Assembly: GCF_014884385.1 (NCBI RefSeq)
Contig: NZ_WKFH01000003.1
Location: 868,001-932,000, forward strand
DNA length: 64,000 nucleotides
Source of the DNA: Phycobacter azelaicus
GTDB taxonomy: Bacteria; Pseudomonadota; Alphaproteobacteria; Rhodobacterales; Rhodobacteraceae
Reading direction: 5' to 3'
Positions 1-11,709 of the stretch are shown here, in pieces. The position numbers and the translations under genes are program-made. Below the pieces are notes generated by a model, which saw nothing but the letters and a program-made list of their open reading frames with translations, did no database searches and was not told the DNA's origin. The number at the start of each line of letters is the position of its first letter. The first letter of the stretch is position 1.

Positions 1-462
1 GACCAGAGCCGTGGCACCGATGAAAAAATCCGGGCGATCCTCAAGTTGGGCTGTGAACACTTTCAGACCGACTCCGGCCTGGTCAGCTGGGTGCGGGAGG
101 ACGACTACACCGTTCTCTATAGCTATTCAGACATTGCAGAAATCGACCGCGGCAGCACGTTCCAGATCGATGACTGCTGTTGTGCAAAAGTGCTGGCCGA
201 AAACGGCCCTGTGGCCTGCAACTCCTCCAAAGACAGCGGCTGCGCACCGCATCCCTGCTATAGCCTGTTTGTGCTGGAAACCTACATCGGTGTTCCGCTG
301 ATCGTGGACGGAGAGCTGTTCGGAACCGTGAACTTCACGTCACCCGAACCGCGCGCGCCGTTCGAAGCGGGTGACCTTGAACTGATCAAGATGTTCGCTG
401 CCTGGATCGCGCAACAGCTAAGCATCGAAAAAGAGTTGAACCGCCTAACGTTCTTGAATTGA
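1..462 (+). CDS. GAF-domain sensor protein, C-terminal part (5' end outside window)
   Basis: The reading frame is open from the first base, so the N-terminus is missing. The visible ~153 residues resemble a GAF domain: the segment TYIGVPLIVDGELFGTVNF is the typical GAF beta-strand core, followed by a terminal helix (DLELIKMFAAWIAQQL). GAF domains bind small ligands or act as regulatory modules. No output domain follows; the protein ends about 35 residues after the core. Odd feature: a cysteine-rich stretch (DDCCCAKV at bases 169-189, then single Cys in VAC, SGC and HPC). It could be a metal or redox site, but this is only inference. The gene converges on gyrB and shares a terminator with it. 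The ligand and N-terminal partner domains cannot be known from this window. Confidence 0.7.
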   Translation, partial: DQSRGTDEKIRAILKLGCEHFQTDSGLVSWVREDDYTVLYSYSDIAEIDRGSTFQIDDCCCAKVLAENGPVACNSSKDSGCAPHPCYSLFVLETYIGVPLIVDGELFGTVNFTSPEPRAPFEAGDLELIKMFAAWIAQQLSIEKELNRLTFLN

Positions 463-482
463 TCGCCACCAAGGGCGATCAA
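459..482. terminator. Hairpin between convergent GAF gene and gyrB
   Basis: Perfect 9-bp inverted repeat, TTGATCGCC (459-467), six-base loop, GGCGATCAA (474-482). It overlaps the GAF stop codon and lies 13 bases past the gyrB stop. It has no long T-run, but its position between convergent genes suggests a bidirectional terminator. Confidence 0.55.
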
Positions 483-495
483 TTCAGACCAAAGC

Positions 496-3592
<3,097 letters not shown>

Positions 3593-3613
3593 TTCGCACT
3601 TCCCACAACTAAA

Positions 3614-3679
3614 TTGACCTTGGTCAGTTTAATGACTCACAAAGTGACCCTGGTCAATATTTAAATTGACCGCGGTCAA
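3614..3679. promoter_or_regulatory. Triple palindromic operator in the TetR / oxidoreductase divergent promoter
   Basis: Three near-identical palindromes of form TGACC-N2-GGTCA: TTGACCTTGGTCAG (3614-3627), GTGACCCTGGTCAA (3644-3657) and TTGACCGCGGTCAA (3666-3679). The centres are 30 and 22 bases apart. The gap lies between divergent tetR-like and oxidoreductase genes, so autoregulation plus control of the enzyme gene by the TetR protein is the natural reading. No binding data. Confidence 0.75.
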
Positions 3680-3701
3680 ATATTTTTAACAAGGACGACT
3701 G

Positions 3702-4295
3702 ATGTCACGACAACCCCAGAAACGGCGCCTCGAAACCCGTGCCAAACTGCTCGAGGTCACGGCGAAGCTGGTCGCCGCGCAAGGCTACAGCGCCCTTAAG
3801 GTAGAAGATGTTGTGACGGGCGCGGGCGTGGCCAAGGGGACCCTGTTTTCCCATTTCCGCGATAAAGACGGCCTCTTGGCGGTTCTGATCGGCGCCGAGG
3901 TGATGCGCTTCCTCGACGAAATGGAAGCGGCTGGCACGCCGGACAGCCGCGAGGCTCTGCTCCAGCGCCTTGCCCCACTGCTTGACTATATCGCTGGGGA
4001 CCGGGTGATTTTTGACCTTTTGCTGCGCTATTCAGGCTCGACCGGCACCGAAACGGACGAGGTCATCACCGAGAGCTTTTACCGGCAGATCGGGATCTGG
4101 GCCGGATGGATCGAGGCGCTGCAAAAGACCGGAGAGGTGCGCAGCGACTGCTCGCCAGATTTTCTCGCCGAAGGCATTCAGGCCTTCCTCAACCAGGTGA
4201 TCGCCATCTGGTTCTGCATGTCCAGCCCGAACACCGCGACACCTCTTGAGGCTTTGCGTCCCTTCCTTGAGGCCTGGCTGGCACCGCCCGCCTGA
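3702..4295 (+). CDS. TetR/AcrR family transcriptional regulator
   Basis: 197 aa. The N-terminal helix-turn-helix (residues ~10-55) shows the TetR signature GAGVAKGTLFSHFRDKDGLL. The remainder is a helical ligand-binding and dimerisation domain with no family-wide motif. The start follows AAGGAC. It probably binds the three TGACC-N2-GGTCA palindromes immediately upstream and regulates itself and the divergent NAD(P)H oxidoreductase. It converges with the LysE gene, with only 8 bases between stop codons. The ligand is unknown. Confidence 0.9.
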   Translation: MSRQPQKRRLETRAKLLEVTAKLVAAQGYSALKVEDVVTGAGVAKGTLFSHFRDKDGLLAVLIGAEVMRFLDEMEAAGTPDSREALLQRLAPLLDYIAGDRVIFDLLLRYSGSTGTETDEVITESFYRQIGIWAGWIEALQKTGEVRSDCSPDFLAEGIQAFLNQVIAIWFCMSSPNTATPLEALRPFLEAWLAPPA

Positions 4296-4303
4296 TCGCG
4301 CCG

Positions 4304-4924
4304 TCATGAGAAAGGGATGATCAGCCCGACGCAGATCAGCAAGGCGCCAGAGACCGTGTTTACGCGCTTGAGCGCCTGAGGCGACGACAAGAGCGCGCGC
4401 ACACGATGCACCAGCGCGGCCAGCACCAGATTGCCCAAAAGCGGCACCATGAAGGACAGCGTTACGATCGCAACCACATCGGCCCAAGTGACCGCCGTGA
4501 GGTCAAAGAAACCCGGCAGCAGTCCCATGTAAAACAGGATCGCCTTGGGATTACCCAGGATCACCGCGATCCCGGCCATGAACCCGGCCCAGGTTCCGGG
4601 CCTCAGCAGCGCGCTGTTTTCCTGAATGCGCACGCCTGCATGACGGATCAGGGTGATTCCCATGAACAGAAACATCAGGCAGGCCATCCAGCGCAGGGCC
4701 GTCATGATCCCTGCGAACTCCGAGACCAGCCAGGACATCCCCGCCACCGCCACCAGCGGCCACAGGATGTCCCCGCACGCTACCCCCAACGCCAGCGGCC
4801 ATGCCGACTGGAAGCCGCCGGAGATGGCCCGCGCCACCAGCGCAAGCCAAACCGGCCCCGGCGTCAGGAACAGCACAAAGAGCGCTCCCGCATAAAGAAC
4901 AAGATCCCAAACAGTGAGGCTCAT
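4304..4924 (-). CDS. LysE/RhtB family amino-acid exporter
   Basis: 206 aa inner-membrane protein with about six hydrophobic segments. The early motif LFLTPGPVWLALVARAISGG is the LysE/RhtB signature, and GNPKAILFYMGLLPGFFD is the second conserved block. Members export amino acids such as homoserine, threonine or lysine; the substrate cannot be read from sequence. Its ATG overlaps the recF stop (ATGA), so it is probably translated from the recF message by coupling, an unusual partner for a replication operon. Confidence 0.9.
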   Translation of the reverse strand: MSLTVWDLVLYAGALFVLFLTPGPVWLALVARAISGGFQSAWPLALGVACGDILWPLVAVAGMSWLVSEFAGIMTALRWMACLMFLFMGITLIRHAGVRIQENSALLRPGTWAGFMAGIAVILGNPKAILFYMGLLPGFFDLTAVTWADVVAIVTLSFMVPLLGNLVLAALVHRVRALLSSPQALKRVNTVSGALLICVGLIIPFS

Positions 4925-6021
4925 GACCGGCGCCCAATGATCGAGCCATCGCCCGTATCGGTGATTTCAAACATCTGAGCGCGGGTACCCATCTCTGCAA
5001 AAAGCTCCGCTTCGGTGCCCGTCATCCAGGCCTGCGCACCAAGGGCGCAGATCTCGTCATAAAGGGCCGCGCGACGGGCTGCATCCAGATGGGCGGCGAC
5101 CTCATCCAGCAGCACGATGGGCGGCGCCCCCTCGCGGGCTGCCAGCGCGCGGGCATTGGCCAGGATCAGCGAAACGAGCAGCGCCTTCTGTTCCCCGGTG
5201 GAGCAATCGCGCGCCGGAACACCCTTGGCGGCATAGGTGCCGATCAGATCGGTGCGATGGGGCCCGACCAAAGTGCGCCCCGCCGCCAGATCACGGAAGC
5301 GACTTTCTGCCAGCGCCTCGCGCAGATCCTCCTCACTGCCGGGCATGCTTCCTTCGCTCTGGATCAGCTCCAGCTCAGCCACGGGAAAGGCGGTTTCGGC
5401 CTGAGCTTGCGCCTCTTGCAAAAGGGACACCGCCGCAATGCGGGCGGCATTGATCCGATGACCCGCATCGGCCATCTGCATCTCAAGCACCTTGTACCAA
5501 GCTGGATCGCGGTTCTGGTCCTTCAAGAGCCGGTTTCGCTCGCGCATCGCCTTTTCATAGGCCAGCGTCGCCTCGGCATGGTCGGGCTCAAAGCTCAGTA
5601 CGATGCGATCCAGAAACCGGCGGCGGCCCTCAGCCGCCTCGATCCAAAGCCGGTCCATGGCCGGAATCAACCAGACGACACGGCAAATCTGCCCCAGCGC
5701 GATCTGGTTGGAGGCCTTGTTGTCGACCCTGACCTGCCGCGCATTGCCGCCCTCGGACCAGGTTTCCACTTCATAGGCCTGATCCGGCGCCTGCAGCACC
5801 GCCCTCAGCTTCCATCCCAGCGCCTCGGGACGGCGCGTCATCTCGGCCGCGCTGGCCCGGCGTAGGCCGCGACCCGGAGAGAACAGCGACACAGCCTCCA
5901 GAATGTTGGTCTTGCCCGCACCATTGGGGCCAAACAGCGCCACGGGCCGCCCGTCCAAATGCATTTCCGCCCGCAGATGCGAGCGGAAATGGGACATGGT
6001 CAACTCTGTCAGGGCAAGCAC
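4921..6021 (-). CDS. recF: DNA replication and repair protein RecF
   Basis: 366 aa SMC-like ATPase that helps load RecA at gaps with RecO and RecR. Walker A GPNGAGKTN at residues ~30-38 follows the N-terminal LTMSHFRSH block. The signature STGEQKALLVSL and Walker B-like PIVLLDEVAAHLD lie near the C-terminus. It sits 46 bases downstream of dnaN and overlaps the LysE start by four bases. The order dnaA-dnaN-recF is the classical chromosomal replication cluster. Confidence 0.97.
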   Translation of the reverse strand: MLALTELTMSHFRSHLRAEMHLDGRPVALFGPNGAGKTNILEAVSLFSPGRGLRRASAAEMTRRPEALGWKLRAVLQAPDQAYEVETWSEGGNARQVRVDNKASNQIALGQICRVVWLIPAMDRLWIEAAEGRRRFLDRIVLSFEPDHAEATLAYEKAMRERNRLLKDQNRDPAWYKVLEMQMADAGHRINAARIAAVSLLQEAQAQAETAFPVAELELIQSEGSMPGSEEDLREALAESRFRDLAAGRTLVGPHRTDLIGTYAAKGVPARDCSTGEQKALLVSLILANARALAAREGAPPIVLLDEVAAHLDAARRAALYDEICALGAQAWMTGTEAELFAEMGTRAQMFEITDTGDGSIIGRRS

Positions 6022-6067
6022 TTAGGGCGCCCCTTTCCTTATGTGGACTGCGCCGGTTGGCTATGGG

Positions 6068-7189
6068 TCAGACGCGCATCGGCATGACGACATAGACCGC
6101 GCTTTCGTCGTTGCCTTCGCGCATCAAGGTCGGATCGCCGGAAGAGTTGAACATGAAGACGGCGTTCTCTCGATCCACCTGGCTGGCGATTTCCAGGAGA
6201 TACTTGGCGTTGAAACCAATCTCGAGCCGCTCATCGCTATAGGCCACGGCCAGTTCTTCCTCGGCGGCACCGCTGTCAGGGGCGTTGACCGACAGGGTCA
6301 GGCGATCTTCTTCGAGCTGCAGCTTGACCGCACGAGAGCGTTCCGAGGACACTGTCGCAACCCGGTCCACCGCCTTGGCAAATTCGGCGGCATCCACCTC
6401 AAGGCGGCGCGTGTTGCCCATGGGAATGACGCGGGTGTAGTCGGGGAAGGTGCCGTCGATCACCTTGGAGGTCAGGGTGATGCTCGGCGTGGCAAAGCGC
6501 ACCTTGGTTTCCGACACCGACACCGCGATGTCCATTTCGTCATCGTCCAAGAGCTTGCGCAGCTCGCCCACGGTTTTGCGCGGGACGATAACGCCGGGCA
6601 TATCCTCGGCCCCCATCGGCAGCGGTGCATCGATCCGCGCCAGGCGGTGACCATCGGTCGCCACGCAGCGCAGGGCCTTGCCACCCTCAGTGCTGTCGGC
6701 CACATGCATGTAGACACCGTTGAGATAGTATCGCGTTTCCTCGGTAGAGATAGCGAATTTCGACTTGTCGAACAGCCGTCGCAGCATCGCCGCATTGGCG
6801 GTGAAATTCGAGTGATACTCGGAGGAGGCCATGACCGGGAAATCCTCCCGCGGCAGGGTCGCCAGCGAGAAGTTGGACCGGCCTGCCTCGACGGTCAGGC
6901 GCCCCGTTGCGGCATCGGCAGTCAGCGTGACCAGCGCGCCATCGGGCAGCTTGCGTACGATTTCATGCAGAGTCGTGGCGGCGACAGTGGTGGCACCGGC
7001 GCGTTCAACCTGAGCGGGGGCCTTGTCGACCACCTCGATATCAAGGTCGGTCGCGCGGAACTGGGCGGTGTCGCCATCAGCCTCGATCAGAACGTTGGCC
7101 AGAATCGGAATGGTGTTGCGGCGCTCGACCACCGACTGCGCCTGGGCAACAGCCTTGAGAAGCGTGCCACGTTCGATGCTGATCTTCAT
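6068..7189 (-). CDS. dnaN: DNA polymerase III beta subunit (sliding clamp)
   Basis: 373 aa, the standard clamp length. The start MKISIERGTLLKAVAQAQSV and the C-terminal ending EGNDESAVYVVMPMRV are diagnostic. Three repeated clamp domains span the protein. As a dimer it encircles DNA and tethers polymerase III and other partners. It is preceded by a 247-base gap carrying the dnaA terminator, so dnaN probably has its own promoter. recF follows closely. Confidence 0.98.
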   Translation of the reverse strand: MKISIERGTLLKAVAQAQSVVERRNTIPILANVLIEADGDTAQFRATDLDIEVVDKAPAQVERAGATTVAATTLHEIVRKLPDGALVTLTADAATGRLTVEAGRSNFSLATLPREDFPVMASSEYHSNFTANAAMLRRLFDKSKFAISTEETRYYLNGVYMHVADSTEGGKALRCVATDGHRLARIDAPLPMGAEDMPGVIVPRKTVGELRKLLDDDEMDIAVSVSETKVRFATPSITLTSKVIDGTFPDYTRVIPMGNTRRLEVDAAEFAKAVDRVATVSSERSRAVKLQLEEDRLTLSVNAPDSGAAEEELAVAYSDERLEIGFNAKYLLEIASQVDRENAVFMFNSSGDPTLMREGNDESAVYVVMPMRV

Positions 7190-7382
7190 GTCCCTTGTCC
7201 TTTTTGTCTTGCCTCAGGCACTGGCCGGGACCAGCAAACTAGCGTGTTGCCCCTGCCATACAAGGCTTTTTATCGAGTTCTCCAAGGGTTTGCGGGCAGC
7301 GTCAAGGGACCTGTGGCTCAAGCGCCGCAGAACAGCGCACAAAGTTGCCTGCGGGCACCCCGGAATGCCTGGATATACAGAT

Positions 7383-7409
7383 AAAAAAGGCCCCGGTCAT
7401 CCCGAGGCC
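7383..7409 (-). terminator. Rho-independent terminator of dnaA
   Basis: On the minus strand, GGCCTCGG, a five-base loop and CCGGGGCC form an 8-bp stem with one wobble pair, followed by six T residues (7383-7388 as A on the plus strand). It lies 28 bases after the dnaA stop. Confidence 0.85.
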
Positions 7410-7436
7410 CGTTGCTGGTTCAATGGTCGCGCCGGA

Positions 7437-8864
7437 TTACGCTTCAAGCGAGCGGCGCAGCATCTCCACGTCTTCGGCGATCTGCCCGTCGGTGGTTTTC
7501 AGCTCTTCGATCCGTTTGACACCATGCATTACGGTTGTGTGGTCCCGACCGCCGAACCGTCGGCCGATTTCCGGCAGGGAGCGGCTGGTGAGCTGCTTGC
7601 ACAGGTACATCGCCACCTGACGCGGACGTGCGTAAGACCGCAAGCGCTTGGGACCAATGATGTCGGACATGCGGATGTTGTAATACTCTGATACCTTGCG
7701 CTGGATTTCCTCGACGGTGATCTTGCGCTCGGAGGCGCGCAGCACGTCCGCCAGACAATCTTGGGTCAGATCCATGTCGATCTCGCGCCCCACGAGCGAG
7801 GCAAAGGCGAAGAGGCGCGTCAAAGCCCCTTCAAGCACACGCACGTTCGTCGAGATACGGTGCGCCAGGAACTCCAGCACGCCATCGGCGATCTCAAGCT
7901 CTGGATAGGTTTGGCGGTGCATCTGAACCTTGGTCTGCAGGATACCGAGACGCAGCTCGTAATCGGTGGGGTGGAGATCGACAACGAGACCACATTGCAG
8001 GCGCGACTTCACACGGTCCTCAAGATCCTTGATCTCCCCCGGCGCACGGTCTGCCGAGATGATGATTTGCTTGTTCTGATCAACCAAGGCGTTGAACGTA
8101 TGGAAGAATTCTTCCTGAGTGGAGTCCTTGCCCGCAATGAACTGCACGTCGTCTACCATCAGCACATCGACTGAACGGAACAGGTGCTTGAAGTCCATCA
8201 TCTTGCGCTCGCGCAGGGCCTGAACAAAGCGGTACATGAACTGCTCAGCCGAGAGATACAGCACGTTCAGCTGCGGGTTCTGCTCTTTCAACTCCCAGGC
8301 GATGGCGTGCATCAGGTGGGTCTTACCGAGCCCAACACCGCCATAAAGGACCAGCGGATTAAACGTCACCGGGCCGCCTTCGGCAACACGGCGCGCGGCG
8401 GCATGGGCCAGCTCGTTCGGCTTGCCTACGACAAAGCTGTCAAAGGTAAAACGCGGATCAAGCGGGGCAGCGGGAATCATCTCGAGCCCGTCACGCGGTG
8501 CGGCAGCAGCAGCCGCATCGGACAGGGCTTGGGGCTGCTCATCATCCACGCGAGCACCAGAAGACAGCTCAACAAATGGCTCAGCCGCATGCTCAACCTG
8601 ACGCACGGGGCGCACGGGTGAATTTGCAGGCACCTTGAAAGCCAGACGCTGCACGGGTTCACCGGACAGGGTCAACTCATGCAGAATGAGGTCCGCAAAG
8701 TTCTGGCTGACATAATTTCCCATGAAGTTTGTCGGCACATGGAATACCGCCACACCTTCTTCGAGCGCATCGAATTCAAGCGGCTCGATCCAGGTGGTGA
8801 AGTTGTTCTGACCGACCGTCTTGAGCAGTCGTTTTCTGAGCTGTCCCCATTTTTCTTCCGTCAT
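7437..8864 (-). CDS. dnaA: Chromosomal replication initiator protein DnaA
   Basis: 475 aa with the start MTEEKWGQLRKRLLKTVG. A GTG four codons upstream is possible, but GAGG lies well spaced before the chosen ATG. Domain I occupies ~1-80 and a variable Ala/Pro-rich linker ~100-150. The AAA+ domain has Walker A GGVGLGKTHL and Walker B LMVDDVQFIAGK. C-terminal domain IV has the DnaA-box-binding signature GGRDHTTVMHGVKRI. It opens the origin in its ATP form. Leftward transcription heads into dnaN, with a terminator between. Confidence 0.98.
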   Translation of the reverse strand: MTEEKWGQLRKRLLKTVGQNNFTTWIEPLEFDALEEGVAVFHVPTNFMGNYVSQNFADLILHELTLSGEPVQRLAFKVPANSPVRPVRQVEHAAEPFVELSSGARVDDEQPQALSDAAAAAAPRDGLEMIPAAPLDPRFTFDSFVVGKPNELAHAAARRVAEGGPVTFNPLVLYGGVGLGKTHLMHAIAWELKEQNPQLNVLYLSAEQFMYRFVQALRERKMMDFKHLFRSVDVLMVDDVQFIAGKDSTQEEFFHTFNALVDQNKQIIISADRAPGEIKDLEDRVKSRLQCGLVVDLHPTDYELRLGILQTKVQMHRQTYPELEIADGVLEFLAHRISTNVRVLEGALTRLFAFASLVGREIDMDLTQDCLADVLRASERKITVEEIQRKVSEYYNIRMSDIIGPKRLRSYARPRQVAMYLCKQLTSRSLPEIGRRFGGRDHTTVMHGVKRIEELKTTDGQIAEDVEMLRRSLEA

Positions 8865-9417
8865 GCTGCGCCTCACGCGTCCCCAATAGCAGCGGCCCTT
8901 GTTCGACCTATCGTTTCATCAAGCCCCCTTTTCTGGAGGCGCGTTCACACACAGGGCTACCGGTGCGCGCCAGCACAACCGGCCGCAAAACCCGAAGCGG
9001 GCGGCAGGGATCATGTACAACACAAAACCCGTCGACCGCCGCAAAAAATGCGTTGAGTCGATATGCACCAATATCAAAACAGGACTGTGTGCAGTCGATG
9101 CCTGCACAGTATGTGTAGCGAAGCAGCGAGCCAATTGGCCTACGTCTCCGCACACTTCGGCGTGATCTCAATGCCCGTTAAGATCAGCGCGAGCAGCCTG
9201 TCCCCCAGCGAGTGAATCGCTGCATTAGTGGTAGCAATTTGTGAGGGGAAGCGGCAACGAAACTATGATGTTGACTCACGCTTTGGCCGCAAAGAATCTC
9301 TCGCACTTGCAGCACCGGCTCAAGTTGAGAGCAAAAGAAAGGCGCCGCAAAACGCGACGCCTTTGAAGAAAACCCAGATCGAGGAATCTATCGGGGAATC
9401 TCCGATAGACTGAAGAA
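8865..9417. promoter_or_regulatory. 553-bp dnaA upstream region with GANTC cluster; origin not demonstrated
   Basis: Intergenic region between rpsT and dnaA. It must contain the dnaA promoter and holds the rpsT terminator (9333-9364). I count seven GANTC sites on the plus strand: 9055, 9214, 9273, 9294, 9384, 9396 and 9415, the last touching the rpsT stop. About two would be expected by chance. GANTC is the CcrM methylation site in alphaproteobacteria. No clear DnaA box (TTATNCACA) was found; the best look-alike is ATATGCACC near 9062. It could act as a cell-cycle-controlled dnaA promoter. Origin status is not supported by what I can see. Confidence 0.45.
9333..9364 (-). terminator. Rho-independent terminator downstream of rpsT
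   Basis: Minus-strand stem of 11 bp with one mismatch (AAAGGCG...CGCCTTT, arms 9338-9348 and 9354-9364), followed by C and four T. It lies about 55 bases past the rpsT stop. A second small inverted repeat CTATCGG/CCGATAG lies nearer the stop, without a T-run. Confidence 0.8.
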
Positions 9418-9681
9418 TCAGCCCAGTGCTTTGACGCGGGCTGCCAGGCGCGAGATTTTGCGCGAAGCGGTGTTCTTGTGATAAACGCCCTTGGTCACGC
9501 CACGCATCAGTTCGGGCTGAGCGGCGCGCAGAGCTGCGGTTGCGGCTTCCTTGTCGCCGGATGCGATTGCTTCTTCAACTTTACGCAGGAAGGTACGGAT
9601 GCGCGAACGACGGGCTTTGTTGACGGCAAAGCGTTTCTCGTTCTGACGGGCGCGCTTTTTTGCCTGGGGCGAATTTGCCAT
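9418..9681 (-). CDS. rpsT: 30S ribosomal protein S20
   Basis: 87 aa, basic and rich in Ala/Lys/Arg. The beginning [17 protein letters not shown] and the ending [19 protein letters not shown] are the S20 signature. It binds 16S rRNA in the small subunit. Its place immediately upstream of dnaA is common in alphaproteobacteria. It is followed by its own terminator, so read-through into dnaA is probably limited. Confidence 0.98.
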   Translation of the reverse strand: MANSPQAKKRARQNEKRFAVNKARRSRIRTFLRKVEEAIASGDKEAATAALRAAQPELMRGVTKGVYHKNTASRKISRLAARVKALG

Positions 9682-9859
9682 GGTGTGTGACCTTTGTCTC
9701 GGGTTCGTGTTGTCAATAGGCGCAATGCCAGCCGGACCCGGATCAGATCACCGGTGTGATTCTAGCCTAGGCGGGCTGCACGCGCATGTATGTCGGCGGT
9801 CTATACAGAGATGGGTCCTCCTTGGCAAGGCCAATGGAAAAGGCGTCCCCTTTGCCACC

Positions 9860-9885
9860 AAAAAGGGCAGGTTCAGCCTGCCCTT
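9860..9885 (-). terminator. Rho-independent terminator of the enoyl-CoA hydratase gene
   Basis: Perfect 9-bp stem AAGGGCAGG/CCTGCCCTT (arms 9863-9871 and 9877-9885) with a five-base loop. It is followed on the minus strand by further T residues, 27 bases past the stop codon. Confidence 0.85.
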
Positions 9886-9911
9886 CCCTCTTCGATATGA
9901 CCCCGCGACGA

Positions 9912-10688
9912 TTACTTGTCGCGAAACTGTGCTTCGCGCTTTTCGAGGAAAGCGGCCATGCCTTCCTTCTGGTCTTCGGTGGCAAACATCGAATGGAACA
10001 CCCGGCGCTCAAACAACATGCCTTCGCTGAGCGGCATCTCGTAAGAACGATTCACGGTTTCCTTGACGGCCATCGCGGTCAGCAGGGATTTCTCGGCGAT
10101 CTTCTGCGCCGCGCCCATGGCCTCTTCCATCAGCTTCTTTGCAGGTACCACGCGTGACACCAATCCAGCACGCTCGGCCTCCTCGGCATTCATGAAACGG
10201 CCGGTGAGGTTCATGTCCATGGATTTCGATTTGCCAACAAAACGCGTCAGGCGCTGGGTCCCGCCGATCCCGGCAATGACGCCCAGATTGATCTCGGGTT
10301 GGCCAAACTTGGCGTTGTCGCCCGCAATGATGAAATCACAGAGCATAGCCAGCTCGCAGCCACCACCAAGCGCATAGCCGGACACTGCCGCGATGATCGG
10401 CTTGCGGATCGCCTCGATGCGATCATTTACAAAGGCAAAGAGATTGCTCGAGAACACCTCGGTGAAGCTCATCTGCGACATTTCCTTGATGTCGGCACCC
10501 GCAGCAAATGCTTTCTCGGATCCGGTCAGAACGATGCAGCGCACCTTGTCGCTGGCATCGGCCTCATCGAGGGCGGCGCAGAGTTCCGTCAGCAGCTCGT
10601 TGTTGAGTGCGTTCAACGCTTCGGGTCGGTTCAGCTTGATGAGGCAAACGTGGTCCTTCACTTCGACGTTGATCGTCTCATAGGCCAT
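9912..10688 (-). CDS. Enoyl-CoA hydratase (crotonase family)
   Basis: 258 aa, the usual length of a stand-alone short-chain enoyl-CoA hydratase that adds water to trans-2-enoyl-CoA in beta-oxidation. Motifs: the oxyanion-hole segment AFAAGADIKEM (~60-70), the crotonase signature IIAAVSGYALGGGCELAMLCD (~98-118), and the two catalytic Glu regions, ELAM and PEINLGVIAGIGGTQRL. It stands alone between mutM and rpsT. Close relatives include 3-hydroxybutyryl-CoA dehydratases; exact chain-length preference cannot be stated. Confidence 0.92.
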   Translation of the reverse strand: MAYETINVEVKDHVCLIKLNRPEALNALNNELLTELCAALDEADASDKVRCIVLTGSEKAFAAGADIKEMSQMSFTEVFSSNLFAFVNDRIEAIRKPIIAAVSGYALGGGCELAMLCDFIIAGDNAKFGQPEINLGVIAGIGGTQRLTRFVGKSKSMDMNLTGRFMNAEEAERAGLVSRVVPAKKLMEEAMGAAQKIAEKSLLTAMAVKETVNRSYEMPLSEGMLFERRVFHSMFATEDQKEGMAAFLEKREAQFRDK

Positions 10689-10752
10689 GGGTATCGCTTT
10701 CAGTTGTTCCGTTCAGGACCGAGTCATTATCACGAGACATATCTCGTTCAAG

Positions 10753-11604
10753 CTATCTTTGGCACTTGCCACAGTAGAAAGACGATCGCCCCGATTGGGT
10801 GATTCTCGCAATGGTTCCGCCGCACCCCTCGCGCCTGCAGGGTTGGCCCTCGCGCCCGTAGGCATCGAAAGCATGCTGGAAATATCCAAGTTCTCCATTG
10901 GCTTGGCGAAAATCCTTGAGCGAGGATCCCCCTGCCCGGATGGCATCCTCCAGTACGGTGCGAATGATCGGCACCAGCGCGGCCACGCGCGGCGCGGCAA
11001 TCTGCCCTGCCTTTCTTTTGGGCGAGATGCCGGCGCGAAACAGCGCTTCGCAGACGTAGATATTGCCCAGACCCGCAATGATTCCCTGATCCAGTAATGC
11101 AGATTTCACCGGCGTATTGCGCCCCTTGAAGGCCGCGATCAGGTGCTCTTCGTGAAAGTCATTGCCCAGTGGCTCCGGCCCCAGCACCGACAGCAGCTTG
11201 TGCTGTTCTGCCGTCGCCGTCTCCAGAAGGTCCATCGCCCCGAACCGGCGCGGATCGTTGAAGGTGATGCGGGCGCCATTGTCCATGTCGAGCACCACAT
11301 GGTCGTGCTTCTGGGCCTGTGGATGTTCATGCACGAACTGCCCAAGGGGATCACCCGAGACCGTCATGCGGCCCGACATGCCCAGGTGCACCAGCAGCGT
11401 CTCACCCGTATCGAGATCCGCCAGTATGTACTTTGACCGCCGCCGGAGGGCATTGACCCGCGCGCCGGTCAGCCGTTCGGCCATGCGATCCGGGAAGGGC
11501 CAGCGCAGGTCCGGGCGGTTCACCGCGGCCCGCGCGATCACCGCCCCCTCCATCGCAGGCGCCAATCCGCGGCGCACCGTCTCGACCTCTGGCAATTCTG
11601 GCAT
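10753..11604 (-). CDS. mutM: Formamidopyrimidine-DNA glycosylase
   Basis: 283 aa bifunctional glycosylase/AP lyase that removes 8-oxoguanine and formamidopyrimidines. The start is fixed by the invariant N-terminus [14 protein letters not shown], where Pro2 is the Schiff-base nucleophile and Glu3 is catalytic. The open frame upstream of it is antisense to ubiE and is not part of the gene. Also visible are the conserved Lys in [11 protein letters not shown] and a C-terminal zinc finger with Cys pairs (CRREGCG and YCGKC). It is divergent from ubiE, 105 bases away. Confidence 0.97.
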   Translation of the reverse strand: MPELPEVETVRRGLAPAMEGAVIARAAVNRPDLRWPFPDRMAERLTGARVNALRRRSKYILADLDTGETLLVHLGMSGRMTVSGDPLGQFVHEHPQAQKHDHVVLDMDNGARITFNDPRRFGAMDLLETATAEQHKLLSVLGPEPLGNDFHEEHLIAAFKGRNTPVKSALLDQGIIAGLGNIYVCEALFRAGISPKRKAGQIAAPRVAALVPIIRTVLEDAIRAGGSSLKDFRQANGELGYFQHAFDAYGREGQPCRREGCGGTIARITQSGRSSFYCGKCQR

Positions 11605-11709
11605 TACATCGCTCCTGACACTATAGACGCATGTTAGATCCATGGGCCGCATTGTGCCCGCCCGCAAGCGCCCTATAACTGGGGCGAAGCAAGGAAAACG
11701 GCAAGCCGC

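Noticed and set aside
6041..7384. 447-aa plus-strand open frame over dnaN
   Set aside because: Antisense to the clear dnaN gene; composition is rich in His, Gly and Arg, as expected from reverse-strand reading.
8865..9417. Chromosomal origin upstream of dnaA
   Set aside because: No convincing DnaA-box cluster or AT-rich unwinding stretch could be seen. Gene order alone was not enough to call oriC.
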